Positions 20,848-33,059 of a DNA stretch of 64,000 nucleotides are shown here, one piece after another. The position numbers and the translations under genes are program-made. The first letter of the stretch is position 1. Each line of letters starts with the position of its first letter. The notes under the pieces are model-generated. The model saw only the letters and a list, made by a program, of their open reading frames with translations, did not search any database and had not been told where the DNA came from. Source of the stretch: Mactromeris polynyma (lineage: Eukaryota; Mollusca; Bivalvia; Venerida; Mactridae); assembly GCA_032209605.1 (NCBI GenBank), contig JASFXZ010000003.1:35552762-35616761 (forward strand). The letters are read 5' to 3'.

Positions 20848-22310
20848 GTAAGTCGGCTATTCTTAGATATTAGAAATGCGCGATGCCTCGGCTTTTACTT
20901 GTAAACTTTAACTGCGTATTATGCTGGATTTATTTCCACTAATTATTCTTAGTAATCGGAAAGTGCGAGGTATGTTTTTATTTGTTTTAGATATTTTTGA
21001 TAGCAGGGTCTATTTCTCTCTTTTTTCGTTGTTTGATATGGAGAGTTGTTTGTTATCAAGCCCTTTGTTTTCATCTTAAATGATTACCCCCCTTTGTAGA
21101 TCAGACAGTCGCATTCTATAGCCATCACATATCTCCATTCATTTTCATTGAAATATAGGGGTGAGAGAGAAATAGTTTTAATGCATATATAACATGCAAC
21201 ATAGATGCCTTTGTCAAGCTCTGGCGCTGTATTTGCGTGAACTTTTCCATTATTTTTCGGAAAATGATTTGAAAAAGGCAGTTAAATGTATAGGCCTTTA
21301 ATAGTAATGGGAATGATTATTCAAATCAAACAGCAGTTGTTTATGTTAGTTTTACTGAATGAAGCTGAATTTGAGATTCTGTTTGTACGCCAGTATACCC
21401 GTACGAACATCAAACAGTTCACGCGGATTAATTAAGTTAGTTAGTTAATAATATATTGGAATAAACGCATGAAGCTGTCTGACGGCACTGATTACATTCT
21501 AAGACGTTTATCGCTCCACACTGATTTGAAGAAAGATTGTTTTAGCAGACGAACAACTTATTGTGCCGTGATTGCACGCATAATACTTCTAGTTGCATAT
21601 ACTACCCGTCGAAATCATGATAAAATCGTGAGTTATCACTCGCTTTGGATTTATCTATTCCTCATTGGACAGCTACACTTGTTTTCAAAATTGTTAAATC
21701 TAACTACTGAAATAAACATTAAGCGGTTTATACATCTGAGTGTTAGGTTGTACCGACGGACGGTGATTTTGTATGTTATTCTGTAAATCTAACTGGAACA
21801 GAAAGGCATTCGTCGGGATAGTTAGTGACAATCTTATGCTTATAAACATGGAAATTACAACATGAATTTAGTGTAGTTCGACCGTCTTAATGTTTCAGTG
21901 TTGTACACGGATCTAGGTTTGTAATTATTTACATTTTAATTGTATATCGTCAGTATCTACACATTCACTGAATGTTGGCCGTAGCTCATTAGTTTCATGT
22001 ATTGCAGACAGGGTAGTTTCCATGGATACGCTGTTACGTAACCTTACACTGCTAAAGTAGTAATTGTCGGTGAGATAACGTACCATTTGAAACTCTTTTT
22101 TTCAAGTTTGCTCAAACACACCAATTTATAAATGAAACAATTAACATTATCAGAAGCCTATCTGCAATGAACTATCAAGTCAACAGCTTTCTGTCATAAT
22201 AATAATGTTAACCTACATTTATTAGTTAAACAAAAAAACATCGAAATTCGCCAATGTAACCGAGTTTAAAAGTTTAAAGTTATTTATTTTACATCGATTG
22301 TGAAACAAGT
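20848..22310. other. Part of the putative 5' UTR intron, nothing recognised
   Basis: AT-rich sequence. The 105-codon open frame at 21469-21786 shows no domain and is not considered a gene. Confidence 0.35.
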
Positions 22311-22314
22311 TCTT

Positions 22315-22475
22315 GCAACTTATACTAATCACTCTCGATGACTGCTTCCTGGTTACTAACCAGTACTGCGCCAAATTTGGGGATTGTGAAGTTCGTGATC
22401 GCTGGGTTCGAACTCACGACCTTCGGAACCAGGAGTCAGACGCTCTACCCCTAGACCACTGTGCCTCCTGTGTAA
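22315..22475 (-). repeat. tRNA-derived SINE or tRNA pseudogene
   Basis: The reverse strand begins GGAGGCACAGTGGTCTAGGG (A-box-like) and has GAGTTCGAACCC (B-box-like). The anticodon arm does not pair properly and the 3' end runs into unrelated sequence. This is a pol III-type SINE head, not a functional tRNA. Confidence 0.65.
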
Positions 22476-22672
22476 CCAAGTTATGAAATGTAACTCCTGT
22501 TGACTTGCACAGCATTGTATTTTTTATTCAATCCGATGTTTGTACATCTATGATCTTGTCGTTCTATCTCAGCCTACTCTAATTTACATTCAATTAGAAA
22601 TGTTCAGCATAGATAGTCTTATTTTCTACCCAAACATGCCATGTCATATTTTTTAGAAAATGTCACGTTAAA

Positions 22673-22894
22673 GCCTTCATACAGGCGTACTCTAAGGCAT
22701 TACATTGTAACTTTTCTTAAAGGTTTACTAGAACTGCAAAACACAAGTCTGAAAAATGTTTTCTCTATGCTAACGATAACTCGGAGCGTAGATGAGGATA
22801 GAAAATACCGGTGTTGGACACTTGTATTTGTGGTTTTGGGAAACATGTAAGAAAAGTGAAGATGCAGTGTCTTAGAGTACATCTGTATGAAGGC
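22673..22894. repeat. MITE with about 47-bp terminal inverted repeats
   Basis: GCCTTCATACAGGCGTACTC at 22673 is mirrored by GAGTACATCTGTATGAAGGC ending at 22894. The pairing extends inwards to AACTTTTCTTA / TAAGAAAAGTG. The short open frames over it are incidental. Confidence 0.85.
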
Positions 22895-23051
22895 AAATTA
22901 CACCGATTTTCTCATATTTATGACAAAGAATATTTTGTTGAAGATAATTTATGGATTTGTCCAAGTAAATTTTTATCCGAAAACATCATACTTAGTTATT
23001 TATGATGAATGGTAATACGTGCATGCTGAAATGTTTAGAGAGAATTATAAA

Positions 23052-23310
23052 ACCCACCCGGCTAGTTCAGTTAGTAGAGCACCCAACTGTTACCCAGCAC
23101 ATCTGGGTTCGATTCCCGGGTTGGCCCCAGGCAGATTATGTTTTCCGTGACATTGGCTACGGTCATGTCCTCCACATGTGTGGAGAAGTTGAAAGCTGCT
23201 TGCGGAAGAACAAGTTAGTACTGGTTGATAATTAATTCCAGGAAAACTGGTTAGGTCAACTGGTCGCCGTACATGATTGAACAAATTGTTGTAAAATGGC
23301 AAAAAAAACG
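23052..23310 (+). repeat. tRNA-derived SINE, full copy
   Basis: The head GGCTAGTTCAGTTAGTAGAG (A box) and GGGTTCGATTCCC (B box) is tRNA-like. The body 'GAGAAGTTGAAAGCTGC ... AAACTGGTTAGGTCAACTGG ... CGCCGTA' recurs without the head at 30400-30560 (reversed) and 42370-42520. It ends in an A-rich stretch near 23300. Confidence 0.75.
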
Positions 23311-23420
23311 ATGAAAAAGAGAACTATATAAGGTATTATCTCTTGTTTGCAGATCAAGCTACCACGAGTCTTCTACTATATGCAGACACATATCAATGGA
23401 TGATATAACACAGTACGAGA

Positions 23421-24680
23421 ATGAGTAGAATATTCCGTATCTCTGTGTGGATTATAACAATATGGACCGTAACATGCTGTCTTTACCTATTGGTAAGCTA
23501 CCCAGAAGTATTCAATGTACAGACTAAGGAACCTTTTGTACAGTCACGGAGATCCGAGTTAAATACGTACATGTCCGGTATTGGTGAAACACAGGTCATC
23601 GACACCAAAAATAATTTAATTTTGGGAAATTACAAGAACAATGTAAGTTATTTGCATAAGTTACCGAAACTACCGTTAGGCAATGTGGCACGTGATAATG
23701 TAACGCAGCACAAAGTTGACAACAGAGACCACAGAAATCTTGCAAAGGAATTAAGACTGCAACGAGAAGAGAAGGAAAGACGTTACTACACACTTAGGCA
23801 GACAAAAGTAAATCCCATCAATGCGAAATATTTCATAACTGGAGCTCAGATTTGTAGTTCAGATGCCAAATATATGACAATACTTATAATGGTGCCTTCA
23901 ATTCCAAGACATTACTTCGTTAGAGATTCAATTCGGTCAACATACGGATCCTACGTAAAAGAGACATTTGATTTAGAACACACCAATGTAGAAGTATCCG
24001 TCAGGTTGGCATTTCTTGTAGGGAAAGATAATACAAGTGATTCAGATTCCATTGTTCGAAATGAAAGTCGGAACTACGGGGATATCATTTATGCAGATTT
24101 CATCGAATCTTACAGTAATTTGACAAGAAAAATGCTTATAGCCCTGAGCTGGGTGTCTGTGTATTGTAGTGATATAGATTTTATGTTAAAAGTAGATGAA
24201 GATGTATTTGTTAACATTCCAAAACTTGCCAATGAACTACGTAAGCGACCATATGACATACAGGGATCTATATATGGATACTTATACCGCGGCTCGCAGG
24301 TTCGTCGATATGGTAAATGGGCTGTTCCATTGAACGAGTTTCCCCTTCACCGATATCCAACATACGCGGCAGGAAACTCATACGTCATATCCGGCAATAT
24401 AATTCCTCGTCTGTACTCGGCGTCCGAACATTTGCCATACATGTCAATAGAAGACGCTTTTATTACCGGATGTCTGGCGCGGATTATTGACGCTAAACTC
24501 GTTCATATTCCCGGTTTCACACACTGGGACAGCACGGAGCCGGACCCATGTAAATTTGTGCGTGACAGAGGAATCTCCGTAACGAAAGTTACAACTAGCA
24601 AAATGGAGAAACTGTGGAAAGCATGCACGGAATATAAGGAATACTGTGATTGGCGAAATTTGAAAAACGGTTTGAGATAA
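23421..24680 (+). CDS. GT31 beta-1,3-galactosyltransferase-like protein, 419 residues
   Basis: A Golgi type II glycosyltransferase of family GT31 (Pfam Galactosyl_T), expected to add galactose or N-acetylglucosamine in beta-1,3 linkage; the exact donor and acceptor cannot be told from sequence. Short cytoplasmic tail, membrane anchor at about 8-26 (VWIITIWTVTCCLYLLVS), variable stem to about 135, then the catalytic domain: RDSIRSTYG (168-176), RLAFLVGK (195-202), YGDIIYADFIESYSNLTRKM (219-238), metal-binding DED (259-261) in KVDEDVFVN, YPTYAAGNSYVISGN (312-326) and EDAFITGCLA (344-353). Potential N-glycosylation sites include NVS and NLT. The length is normal for the family, and the single-exon coding region is common in GT31. 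It is the most divergent of the three intact copies here. An acceptor at 23352 suggests an upstream non-coding exon. Confidence 0.93.
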   Translation: MSRIFRISVWIITIWTVTCCLYLLVSYPEVFNVQTKEPFVQSRRSELNTYMSGIGETQVIDTKNNLILGNYKNNVSYLHKLPKLPLGNVARDNVTQHKVDNRDHRNLAKELRLQREEKERRYYTLRQTKVNPINAKYFITGAQICSSDAKYMTILIMVPSIPRHYFVRDSIRSTYGSYVKETFDLEHTNVEVSVRLAFLVGKDNTSDSDSIVRNESRNYGDIIYADFIESYSNLTRKMLIALSWVSVYCSDIDFMLKVDEDVFVNIPKLANELRKRPYDIQGSIYGYLYRGSQVRRYGKWAVPLNEFPLHRYPTYAAGNSYVISGNIIPRLYSASEHLPYMSIEDAFITGCLARIIDAKLVHIPGFTHWDSTEPDPCKFVRDRGISVTKVTTSKMEKLWKACTEYKEYCDWRNLKNGLR

Positions 24681-25108
24681 AAATGGCTGACAATACAGAC
24701 AATCGTTTGTTGAGTAAACTGTATGTATTGAACTATTCCAGAGGAATCTTAATATTGTTCTGTACTGAGTTTGTACACACTACATTATTGCATGTCATTG
24801 GTTTATGACTTCATGAAAAACATCAATTTACTCGTCTCATATACATTCCGTGTAAACATATCCATTTTCTTTTTTCTTTTTATTTGTATGTAATTTTACA
24901 TTATGGAACATAGCATTGATCGATCGATGTTCATTTTATGGGCGTACATACATGTTTATATAGGTCCTCACGTATTTCTGGCGGTGGATGACATTGTTTG
25001 TGCTAAATAATTCATAACATTTATATAAATATTTTTAAATATGTATAATACTTGTAAAACAGATGCAGATAAACTGAAATTTAATTTTACATTTGCATGC
25101 TGGTGCTC

Positions 25109-25114
25109 AATAAA
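25109..25114 (+). terminator. Candidate polyadenylation signal of the GT31 gene at 23421
   Basis: AATAAA in 'GCTCAATAAAACAAATTC', about 430 bp after the stop codon. The 3' UTR before it is AT-rich and repeat-free. Confidence 0.5.
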
Positions 25115-25540
25115 ACAAATTCAATAAGCAACTTTCCTAAAGAAATTATATGGAATAGTTCAACCATAAAAAACTAACAAATGGAAATTTGTTTCTACAT
25201 AAAAATTGGTTGGAAAGAGATAGCTTATACATCGAACATTTTTTGACTTCTTAACTAAATATTTCTTAACTTTTGAACAAATGCAGAACGTATTTCATTT
25301 AAATTTATTGAGCAATAAACATGTGCTTAATAACCCGGATAGATACCAATCGCAATTATGGGTACTTATTTTCTTAATTTATTTTTAAGTCAAGTATATA
25401 AATGAGTTTGACAATCATCGTTCTGCAGTAATGATTAAAGAAAAGCATCGTCTTTATATGCATTGGTATTACTGGTTCAATGCTATAGTACTTTTTATAT
25501 GTAACTCTTAAGTAAACGTGGGAAGAAAAGTTGTATATAC

Positions 25541-25898
25541 CAGGGCGTAGCTATGCTGAGGCACACCGAGGCAGCTGCGTTGGTTAATATTTCCATACAA
25601 TCGTGGAGGACTATAGTCTTAATGGTTTGGCACTTAGTTTGGTTTGGTTTGTACACAAAAACATGCCAATCGACTACTTGGACATTTTTCAGCTGTGGGA
25701 CATCAAAAGTTCCCATTGCTTTCGATTCATACGATTACAATAAAACAAAATTGCACTTGATAAATCACTTCACTGGTACATTAAATAAACAGAAAACGCA
25801 GGTGAAACCTTCTGTATGCATCCCCCTGGGGAAGGACACTCCCAGACCCCGCATTCATTGCCTCGGTTAAATCAGTTTTGCCTCAAGCTATGGGCCTG
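25541..25898. repeat. MITE with CAGGG/CAGGC termini
   Basis: CAGGGCGTAGCTATGCTGAG at 25541 pairs with CTCAAGCTATGGGCCTG ending at 25898; 358 bp; TA-rich flanks. It contains GACACTCCCAGACCCCGC. The open frame through it (25553-25870) is not a gene. A solo right terminus lies at about 27192-27211. Confidence 0.75.
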
Positions 25899-26592
25899 TA
25901 TATATATATATATACATGCGTAAAATATATAATATAATATACCAACACTAAGTCTTGGTTGATTCACGCCTTTTTTCTACGTTCATAAATCTACTCTGTT
26001 CTGAAATATGAACCTAGCATCCATAAAAACATAATAATAATCATTCATGTAGGACTTTATACTCTAGTTTTATTTTTGATTTTTCTACCGTTTACGTCGT
26101 TGACTATACTAATGCCTGGTACTGACATTTTAAGGATTGTATAATATCATTTCAAATACTGAGCAAAGCAATTTTATATATATTAATAACTAGTAATAAT
26201 TATGAAACAGAGAGAATACGTAACTACATATTGAAGTCATCAAAACAAAGTTTTGCAAAAAATCGAGCTTCGCTCTTTTACGTTGAAGATACGATATTGA
26301 AGCGAATTGTATACTTTGAGTATTACGTGCATGTGCATTATTCACGGAATGATTTATAAAAAAATATATAAACTTATAAAATGAATATCAATTTTAATGC
26401 TTTTCAATTTATTTTATATAAGTTATACAGGTGATTTGTCTAAACAATTGCAACATCTGTATTACATTAGAAATAGCATTAATATAATAATTTAAAACAA
26501 TTTAAAACAATTAAATAATGTCAACGCAAAACATATATTTATTGAACATGCAAGGTGTCCTGTAGATAGGTTTTTGCGTCAATAAAGAAACT
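25899..26592. other. AT-rich intergenic, nothing recognised
   Basis: Starts with a short (TA)n run; no supported feature except the AATAAA on the minus strand discussed with the next entry. Confidence 0.4.
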
Positions 26593-26736
26593 TTACCACC
26601 ATTCTGATTGTGACCATTGGAACAGCTTCGAAATGTTGTCTGCCACAAATGTAGCAGTCAGATACCCAGCGTGGCAATGGCGTGATTGGAAAGCATTTCT
26701 GGCACCAAGATTCAAACCAATTCGTGGAATAAGGTA
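26593..26736 (-). other. Possible terminal exon or coding remnant
   Basis: The minus strand has an acceptor-like ATAAG at 26737, then an open stretch reading YLIPRIGLNLGARNAFQS and later FVADNISKLFQWSQSEW to a stop at 26593. An AATAAA lies about 50 bp further. A second frame of the same stretch is also open and reads WCQKCFPITPLPRWV with two CxxC pairs. No family was recognised and no upstream exon was identified. Confidence 0.2.
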
Positions 26737-27191
26737 CTTATAGGTTATTTGTTTTTAACATTGGGATTACGATGATTAATAAAAATAAAAGCAAAATAAA
26801 GCAAATATTAAACAGTGTGTATTAGAAATATATTGCCTGAATTTCTTACATTTGAGATATAGATACACTTCCATTGAACAAAATATGTTTTCGAGAAATA
26901 TAAAAGATAAAAAATACAAAAAATATGGTTCTAATTAACATTGAATGTAATTACACTTAATTCTGATAATTCTGTGTGTTAATAAGTGTTTCATCAAGTT
27001 GATATCGTAATTGTAAGAATATCAGTTTCAAAATTTAACAACTGTTAGTACTGTGTCTATAATTGTCAGATTTTTTGTTAAAATGTCAATCTCAACACAT
27101 AACAATTGATAACGATTTAATTATATTTTATATTTATAATTGTCTAATTCCCTTTCTTGTGACATTGTATTAACAGGAAAATATGAGTACC

Positions 27192-27211
27192 TCAAGCTAT
27201 GGGCCTGTATA
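27192..27211. repeat. Solo terminus of the 25541 MITE family
   Basis: CCTCAAGCTATGGGCCTGTA repeats the right end of the MITE at 25541-25898, in the same orientation. Confidence 0.6.
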
Positions 27212-29282
27212 AATATGTATCAGGCTATGTAATTGTTTTTTAATGCGATGTAGTTTGGAGAAGGAGTATGTATTTAGTACTCTCGTTTCCTTATTTATCA
27301 CACACATCAAATTTCCTTATTTTAGCAACTCTCTTGCAAAGAATAACACGTATTTTGAACACTTTCGCTACTTTAAGAATGAACTAACTTGGAACATAAT
27401 TGTAAGGCTGAAAACACACTATAAACAAAGGAGTAATCTTCTAGCCAGTATCCCGCGAAAATATGTCCGCGGCTCGTTTTTGTACATTCTTACAATTTTT
27501 TTGTGTAAATTCAAGACCGAATTTGACCTGCAAGATTCTATTGATAAGCTGACAGTGTTAGATAACGACGTGGACAGACTGCACGCTTTAGGCTTGCCTC
27601 ACAGAATCTGGTCAACCAGAAATGTAGAAAAAGTAGTAGGAGCTGCAAAGTACGCCCGTTGAATGAGTAGAGTTAGAGTGTCGTTTCATGATGCATTGTC
27701 CGAGATATTACACACTCATATTTACGAAAATACCCTGGAATGATCTAATGACACCCTAATTTTTACTATAAAACAGATAGGTCCAACATATTTTAGAATA
27801 AAATGTTACAAATAAAGAGAGACATTCATGACACCTACTATAAATTGTGTTTTCCGATAAAGACTAACTTATTGGCTTGGAGAGCATCAATCACAATATC
27901 GAGAGTAGGTTAGTAACGATTTTAGCAAGGGAGATTACTTTGCGAGTTTTGTACTTTTTAAATTGACGACGAGTATTTTCCCTTTAAATTGTTAGTTAGG
28001 ATTTTTAAACGTAATTTTTCTAGATAAGCAACAAGCTATTTAGTTAGTACAATATTCGTATGACCCAGCTAAAATTAGCTTACGATTTATAATAACTGTT
28101 CAAAGATGTATTTGGAGGCAGGGAATTAACACTAATCAACAAGAAATTAATATTGTTCATAATCAACTAACCACAGCTACTGAAAATATACAATCCAATA
28201 TGGAGCATCTATTGAGTCTGCTTACTTCACAAATTAATCATTCAAACTATACAAACCATCAAATAGATTAAGTTAAATCTAGTATCGTAAGTTTAGCTGA
28301 AGGAAAAGTGTCACCTTAGTTAATCCCTTAGGAAATAATGCAGAAAACAATGTTGGAAGTATCAGATTTACTTAAAGCCAAATACCAGGGATTCCACCTT
28401 ATGTACATAACTAAGAGTGAAGTATATTCTAGCAACAAGTTTATATATGCAAGATTCAACAAAAGTGATTTTGTGACAGTTATATTTCCTATAATTTTTT
28501 TCAGAGATCTTATTAAATTTTTTTATATAATTTTTTTTCTAGTGCCACCTAATACCACATCCAAACATGGTACTCCGTTGCTAGTCATGCCAGATTACTT
28601 TGCAATTACTGCAGTTCAACAAAGAAATGTACAGAATTGAAGAAGAAAATAGAATGCAAGTTTATAAAAAATATACAAAATAGTAAATATGATTTTGCGT
28701 AACTGATACAAAAATGACTGCAAATTTTGCATTCTAACAACTTATGATGAAAGACTGACCAGTGCTTCAATTCTTTATCCCGCACCACAACTAGAACAAA
28801 TAATAAGACTGAAGCAACATTAAACTGCCCCATATATTCCGAAGTAACAAGCATGTATATTGTGTAGCATTGGTAGCTTTCCAATACAGGTTAAATCACA
28901 ACGAAGGCGAACTATTTGTCCCCACTGTGATAAAGAAACGCGAAAGTTCACATTGACAAAAGGCAATTGCAATCTGTCACTACATATTACACATCATGCT
29001 TATGTTACAACGCCTGTCCTTATAAGGAATATCTAATCAGTAAGTAATTTAACTCGAGAATGAAATTTTATATGATTACTTCCAGTTATTTCAATAACAA
29101 ATACAAAGGCAAAAGGGACAAGACACAAACATGAAGGACGAGTGAAAATAGGAGAAGAGCCATTGAATGGTCAGTGGCTAAACATCACTGAATGTTATGA
29201 GTAATTGTGATATACTATACGCACACAACACCCATTGGTATGTTTTCTACGTCTGGAACGATGCCTGACACTCTAGTTGATC
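27212..29282. other. Intergenic; no gene supported
   Basis: The open frame 27243-27662 (139 codons) and the region 28050-28640 (reading HNQLTTATENIQSNMEHLLS and later KAKYQGFHLMYITKSEV, with stops between) could be coding remnants, but no domain was recognised. Otherwise AT-rich. Confidence 0.3.
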
Positions 29283-30073
29283 TTACTTCCAAAATATATA
29301 CACTTGACACATATATATGATATGGAATTGCGATACCTTTTTGTGATTTATCACATACACAGACCAAGGCTGGAGTGTCAAAAATGATACGTACCCCAAG
29401 AAAAACGAAATTGTGACTCTGCCTTCTCCTATACCAATCAAGATGTCCAATCGTATAAATTCACAAGCAGAAATAACTTCTTCGTAATCTAGAATAAACA
29501 AATGAACATGTTTTGCTTCTATAACTTTTGCGATACAGCCAGTTATAAAGACATCTTCCATAGGAACATAAGGCATGTACTCGGAAACAATGAACATTTT
29601 TGGAATTATATTACCAGAAATGACGTACGAACCTCCGCACGCGTGTGTTGGATACCTAAGCATCAGATACTCGTCTTCCGTCACTGCCCATTTTCCAGTA
29701 CGAAGTACTAAGGGTTGCGTATATATATTGCCGTATATAGAACCTTTATCATCATATGGTCGTTTGTGGAGCTCTATAACAAGCAGTGGTATGTTAACAA
29801 ACACATCTTCGTCGATTTTTAAAACGAAACCTAAATCGCTGCAGTAGTCAGAGACCCATTTAAGCCCGATTAACATTTTTCTTGTCAAATTTCGATAGGC
29901 TTCAACAAAATTAGCGTAAATTATGTCGCCGTGTTTTTTACTTTCTGATCGAATATTTGAGTCTGAAGAATTATCTTTTCCTACCAGGAACGCCAACCGT
30001 ACAGTAACCTCGACACTGCTGTTCTGTATAGTAAATCCTGGTTTTGCGTATGAACCATAGGTAGACCTTATAG
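29283..30073 (-). pseudogene. GT31 catalytic-half pseudogene
   Basis: Minus-strand sequence homologous to the catalytic domain of the GT31 genes at 43709 and 58841. It starts abruptly inside the conserved IRSTYG motif at 30073 and continues RLAFLVGKDNSSDS, HGDIIYANFVEAYRNLTRKM, KIDEDVFVNIPLL, ACGGSYVISGNIIP and MEDVFITGCIAK. The signal anchor, the stem and the first catalytic motif are missing. After AKHVHLFILDYEE the C-terminal part no longer aligns, so that end is damaged too. The ORF's first ATG (29996) is only the conserved Met/Arg-Leu-Ala position, not a real start. The missing N-terminal half may be the sequence at 34850-35335. Confidence 0.85.
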
Positions 30074-30154
30074 GATAGGATTTCTACTTACCAGGTATCG
30101 TCCCGCACCAGGTCAATAAATGACTAATAATTTGCAGCAATATGTTCCCAATGT

Positions 30155-30560
30155 ATTGCAATATAGCGCAGTACACTTCTTGTTTATCGTGCCATCCGTA
30201 GCGTTCATGATGCCGAATTATGAATGAATTTCGAATTACAGTTATTGAAACTTGTAACATTCAACTTGATGTGAAACAATACACTCAAGTATTTTTGCAG
30301 TGAATTGTGTCAGTATTCTGATATAAGTATTCATTAAAAGAATAAACGGAATATTCACGAATACAAATAAAAGTATCCATTAAGAATGAATGTTTTGGGT
30401 TTTACGCCGTTTTTCAATGGTAGTTCAGTCATACGAGTATACGGCGGCCAGTTGACCTAACCAGTGCTCCTAGGTTACCAATCAGTACCAGCCTGCTCCT
30501 TCGCAAACACATGACAACTTCTCTACGCGAAACTGAGTTCAGAGGTGGAGGACAAATTAT
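30155..30560 (-). repeat. SINE-core element with shared tail
   Basis: The reverse complement matches 42370-42760: first the SINE core (GGTTAGGTCAACTGGCCGCC), then GAAAAACGGCGTAAA, then a tail of about 230 bp including TTTTATTTGTATTCGTGAAT and AATACTTATATCAGAATAC. The copies are clearly but not closely similar. Confidence 0.7.
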
Positions 30561-30828
30561 TACATCTGCATTAAACCCATGTTGAACAGCTTAAGGTTAT
30601 GTTACTGTGCGGAAAGGTAACACATAGCTCATACAATTTTGGCGTGCTTTTCTTGTGAATGTAAAACTTAAAACTTAGGTGAGACTTTGAAAGTGTGACT
30701 GGTTGTCATAATGTTTGTTTCTTCAAATTGAAAACGTCAATGTTCACTGTTTAGGATTTATTGCTAAATACTGTAATAATGTAATTCCATGGCAAAAAAT
30801 CACTGATGCACAATATATTACATTCGGC

Positions 30829-31282
30829 ATTATCTGCTTGTATGTATGCAATACAATGTCTGCTTGTCCCTTTGGGTGACTGTGCGCTTAGGCTTTGTAT
30901 TCAGGAATGGGAAGGACATGATGATTTGGACCCGCTAGAATGGGGTTGGGAACTAGTTGGTAACAAACTATATCTAGTGTCAACTGGAAGAGCGCCAGCT
31001 CGTGCTCACATAATGAAAGTTGTACGGTGCACTTGTCAAACTGGCTGCCGTACAGTAGCATGCAGGTACAAGAATGTTGGATTTGAATGTAGTGTTCAGC
31101 CTGTTTCACGTGCAAAGGAGTCAGTTGTGAGATTGCCATCAGCCCAGATTTGGCATTTGACTAAAACATTGTGCATATCTTATGCTGGATTAAGACACCG
31201 ACATTGCTTCTATAATCAACTAAATAAACAGTTTCATGTATGTGAACTTTTTGAACCAATATTTCATATTTTACAAAGTTAA
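30829..31282 (+). pseudogene. Fragment of a cysteine-rich, repeat-associated protein
   Basis: An open frame reads LEWGWELVGNKLYLV, then CTCQTGCRTVACRYKNVGFE, a CXC-like arrangement (CxC, then C, C and C). I associate this C-terminal block with repeated, probably transposon-related proteins of aquatic invertebrates. The frame's start (30806-30903) is a 77-bp repeat unit also found at 33060-33213, so the N-terminus is not original. Family assignment is uncertain. Confidence 0.35.
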
Positions 31283-31639
31283 AATGTTTAAGTCACTTTT
31301 ATGAAAATACAGAATAAGTGCAAATTCAGTTTTAGTATGAAACATTAAATATCAAAATATTACATATTTAGACTTTATATTGTTGTGTGATCAAATTTAT
31401 ATGGCTTCCGGAAATCAGCATTTTCGTTTATGTTTTCAGAACTGTTACCTCAAAACCACATTTCTTGTTTGATTTGATAGCATAATGTTATCATATGTTA
31501 TATTGAGAGATAACACGTAGCTTATGTCATTTCTGTGACTTTCATTGTTTATTTTTTTTAAATCCAGGTATAGGCAAAATATACCAGAAATTGCAACTTT
31601 TAGTTATTTCTTTTTTGATATATTTTTCAAATAGATATT

Positions 31640-32720
31640 ACATTCCGCATTATAAACTGTTTCTATGATTTAAAGTATTGATTTTGCAATATTATATGAG
31701 TTAAAAATAACTATTCTGAAAACTTTATAGTTAAAATGAACGGGATATTAACAGATTCCAAAAATTCCCATTTTTTTACCCCTAAAATCACATTTCACAC
31801 GATACAATATATCTATACTTTAGGTATATTTAACTGTAATATTATATCTATCACATCAAGTAATTCTGGTAGTTTTATTGAAAAATTTGACATAGTTGTT
31901 GGCAAATTAAAAAAATTCCCATGTTTTTGGTTATCTATTTAAAGGTTTTAACCCAAAAATCACATTTCACACGGTACAATGTTTCTATACTTTAAGCATT
32001 ATGTACTGTAATAATATCTATCACATAAAGTAATGCTGGTAGTCTTATTGAAAAATTTGACATAGTTATTGGCAAATTCCAAAAAATTCAATGGTTTTGG
32101 TTATTTTTCTAAAGGTTTTACCCCAAAAATCACATTTCACTCATTACAATGTATCTATACTTAAGGTATTATGTACTGCAATATAATATCTATTAAATAT
32201 AGTAATTTTGGTAGTTTTATTGCAAATCTTGACATTGTGTTATTGGCAAATTCCAAAACCTGGATATTTTTTTAAAAAGTTTTACCCAAAATATCATATT
32301 TCACACGGTACAATTTTCTATACTTAAGGTATTATTTACTGTAATAAAATATCTATTAAATAAAGTAATTCTGGTAGTTTTATTGGAAAATTTGACATAG
32401 TTATAGGCAAATCCCAGAAATGCCCATTTTTTGGTTATTTGTTTTTAATTTTACCCTAAAAATCACATTTCACACAGTACAATGTTTCTATACTTTGGGT
32501 ATTTTGTACTGTATGCAATTTCTATTAAATACAGTAATTCTGGTAGTTTTATTGCAAAATTTGACATAGTTATTGGCAAATTCCAGAAATTCCCATTCTT
32601 ATTAAAATTTTCAACCATTTTACCCCAAAAAATCACATTTTGCACCGTGTGATTGTCCTATACTTTTAGTATATTTAATGTGATGCCTTATATGACACAA
32701 ATCCACTAAAATTATTTCTG
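31640..32720. repeat. About 170-bp satellite-like tandem repeat, six copies
   Basis: The block CCCCAAAAATCACATTTCAC recurs with its neighbours at about 31789, 31961, 32131, 32295, 32464 and 32634 (spacing 164-172 bp). Each unit also carries TAATTCTGGTAGTTTTATTG and TTTGACATAGTTATTGGCAAA-like sequence. Units differ by substitutions and small indels. Confidence 0.9.
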
Positions 32721-33059
32721 TGCATTTTTTCCCCCAAATTGTTTTATTTTCACTGGCCTATAACAAAGAAAACCACCTGAGAACAGATACAGACACTGAC
32801 CTCCTAAAACACGTAATTAGGATCATAAAACTCGTAGACGTGAATCGGTACTATCTTCATTTCAAATTGACCACCGAAAAGAAAATTTACTTACTTTTGG
32901 GTTGGCTTTGAACTTTGTATGTGGCATTTCCTGCTCGACTTCTTCCTTCATTTTGACGATATACATATACGATTACACGAGGTTTGACTTTGCCACTGCA
33001 TGTGCGATACTGTTATTTGTTCCCATCATTTATGTTTTTGGCTTATCTATTATGCTTTT

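Noticed and set aside
21469..21786. 105-codon open frame upstream of the GT31 gene
   Set aside because: No domain, lies in the presumed 5' UTR intron, composition like the surroundings.
22380..22475. Minus-strand tRNA gene
   Set aside because: A and B boxes exist, but the anticodon arm and acceptor stem do not fold properly; treated as a SINE head.
27243..27662. 139-codon open frame on the + strand
   Set aside because: No recognisable domain, AT-rich codon use, no splice or polyadenylation context; it remains possible but unsupported.
28050..28640. Possible coding remnant with a helix-rich stretch and a 100-codon open frame
   Set aside because: Stops interrupt it and no family could be named; too weak for a gene or pseudogene call.
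30074..30110. Donor-like CTGGTAAGTAG next to the catalytic-half pseudogene, suggesting a spliced gene
   Set aside because: A donor (GTAAGT) rather than an acceptor lies where an upstream exon would join, and homology stops abruptly inside a motif that the paralogues encode in one exon.
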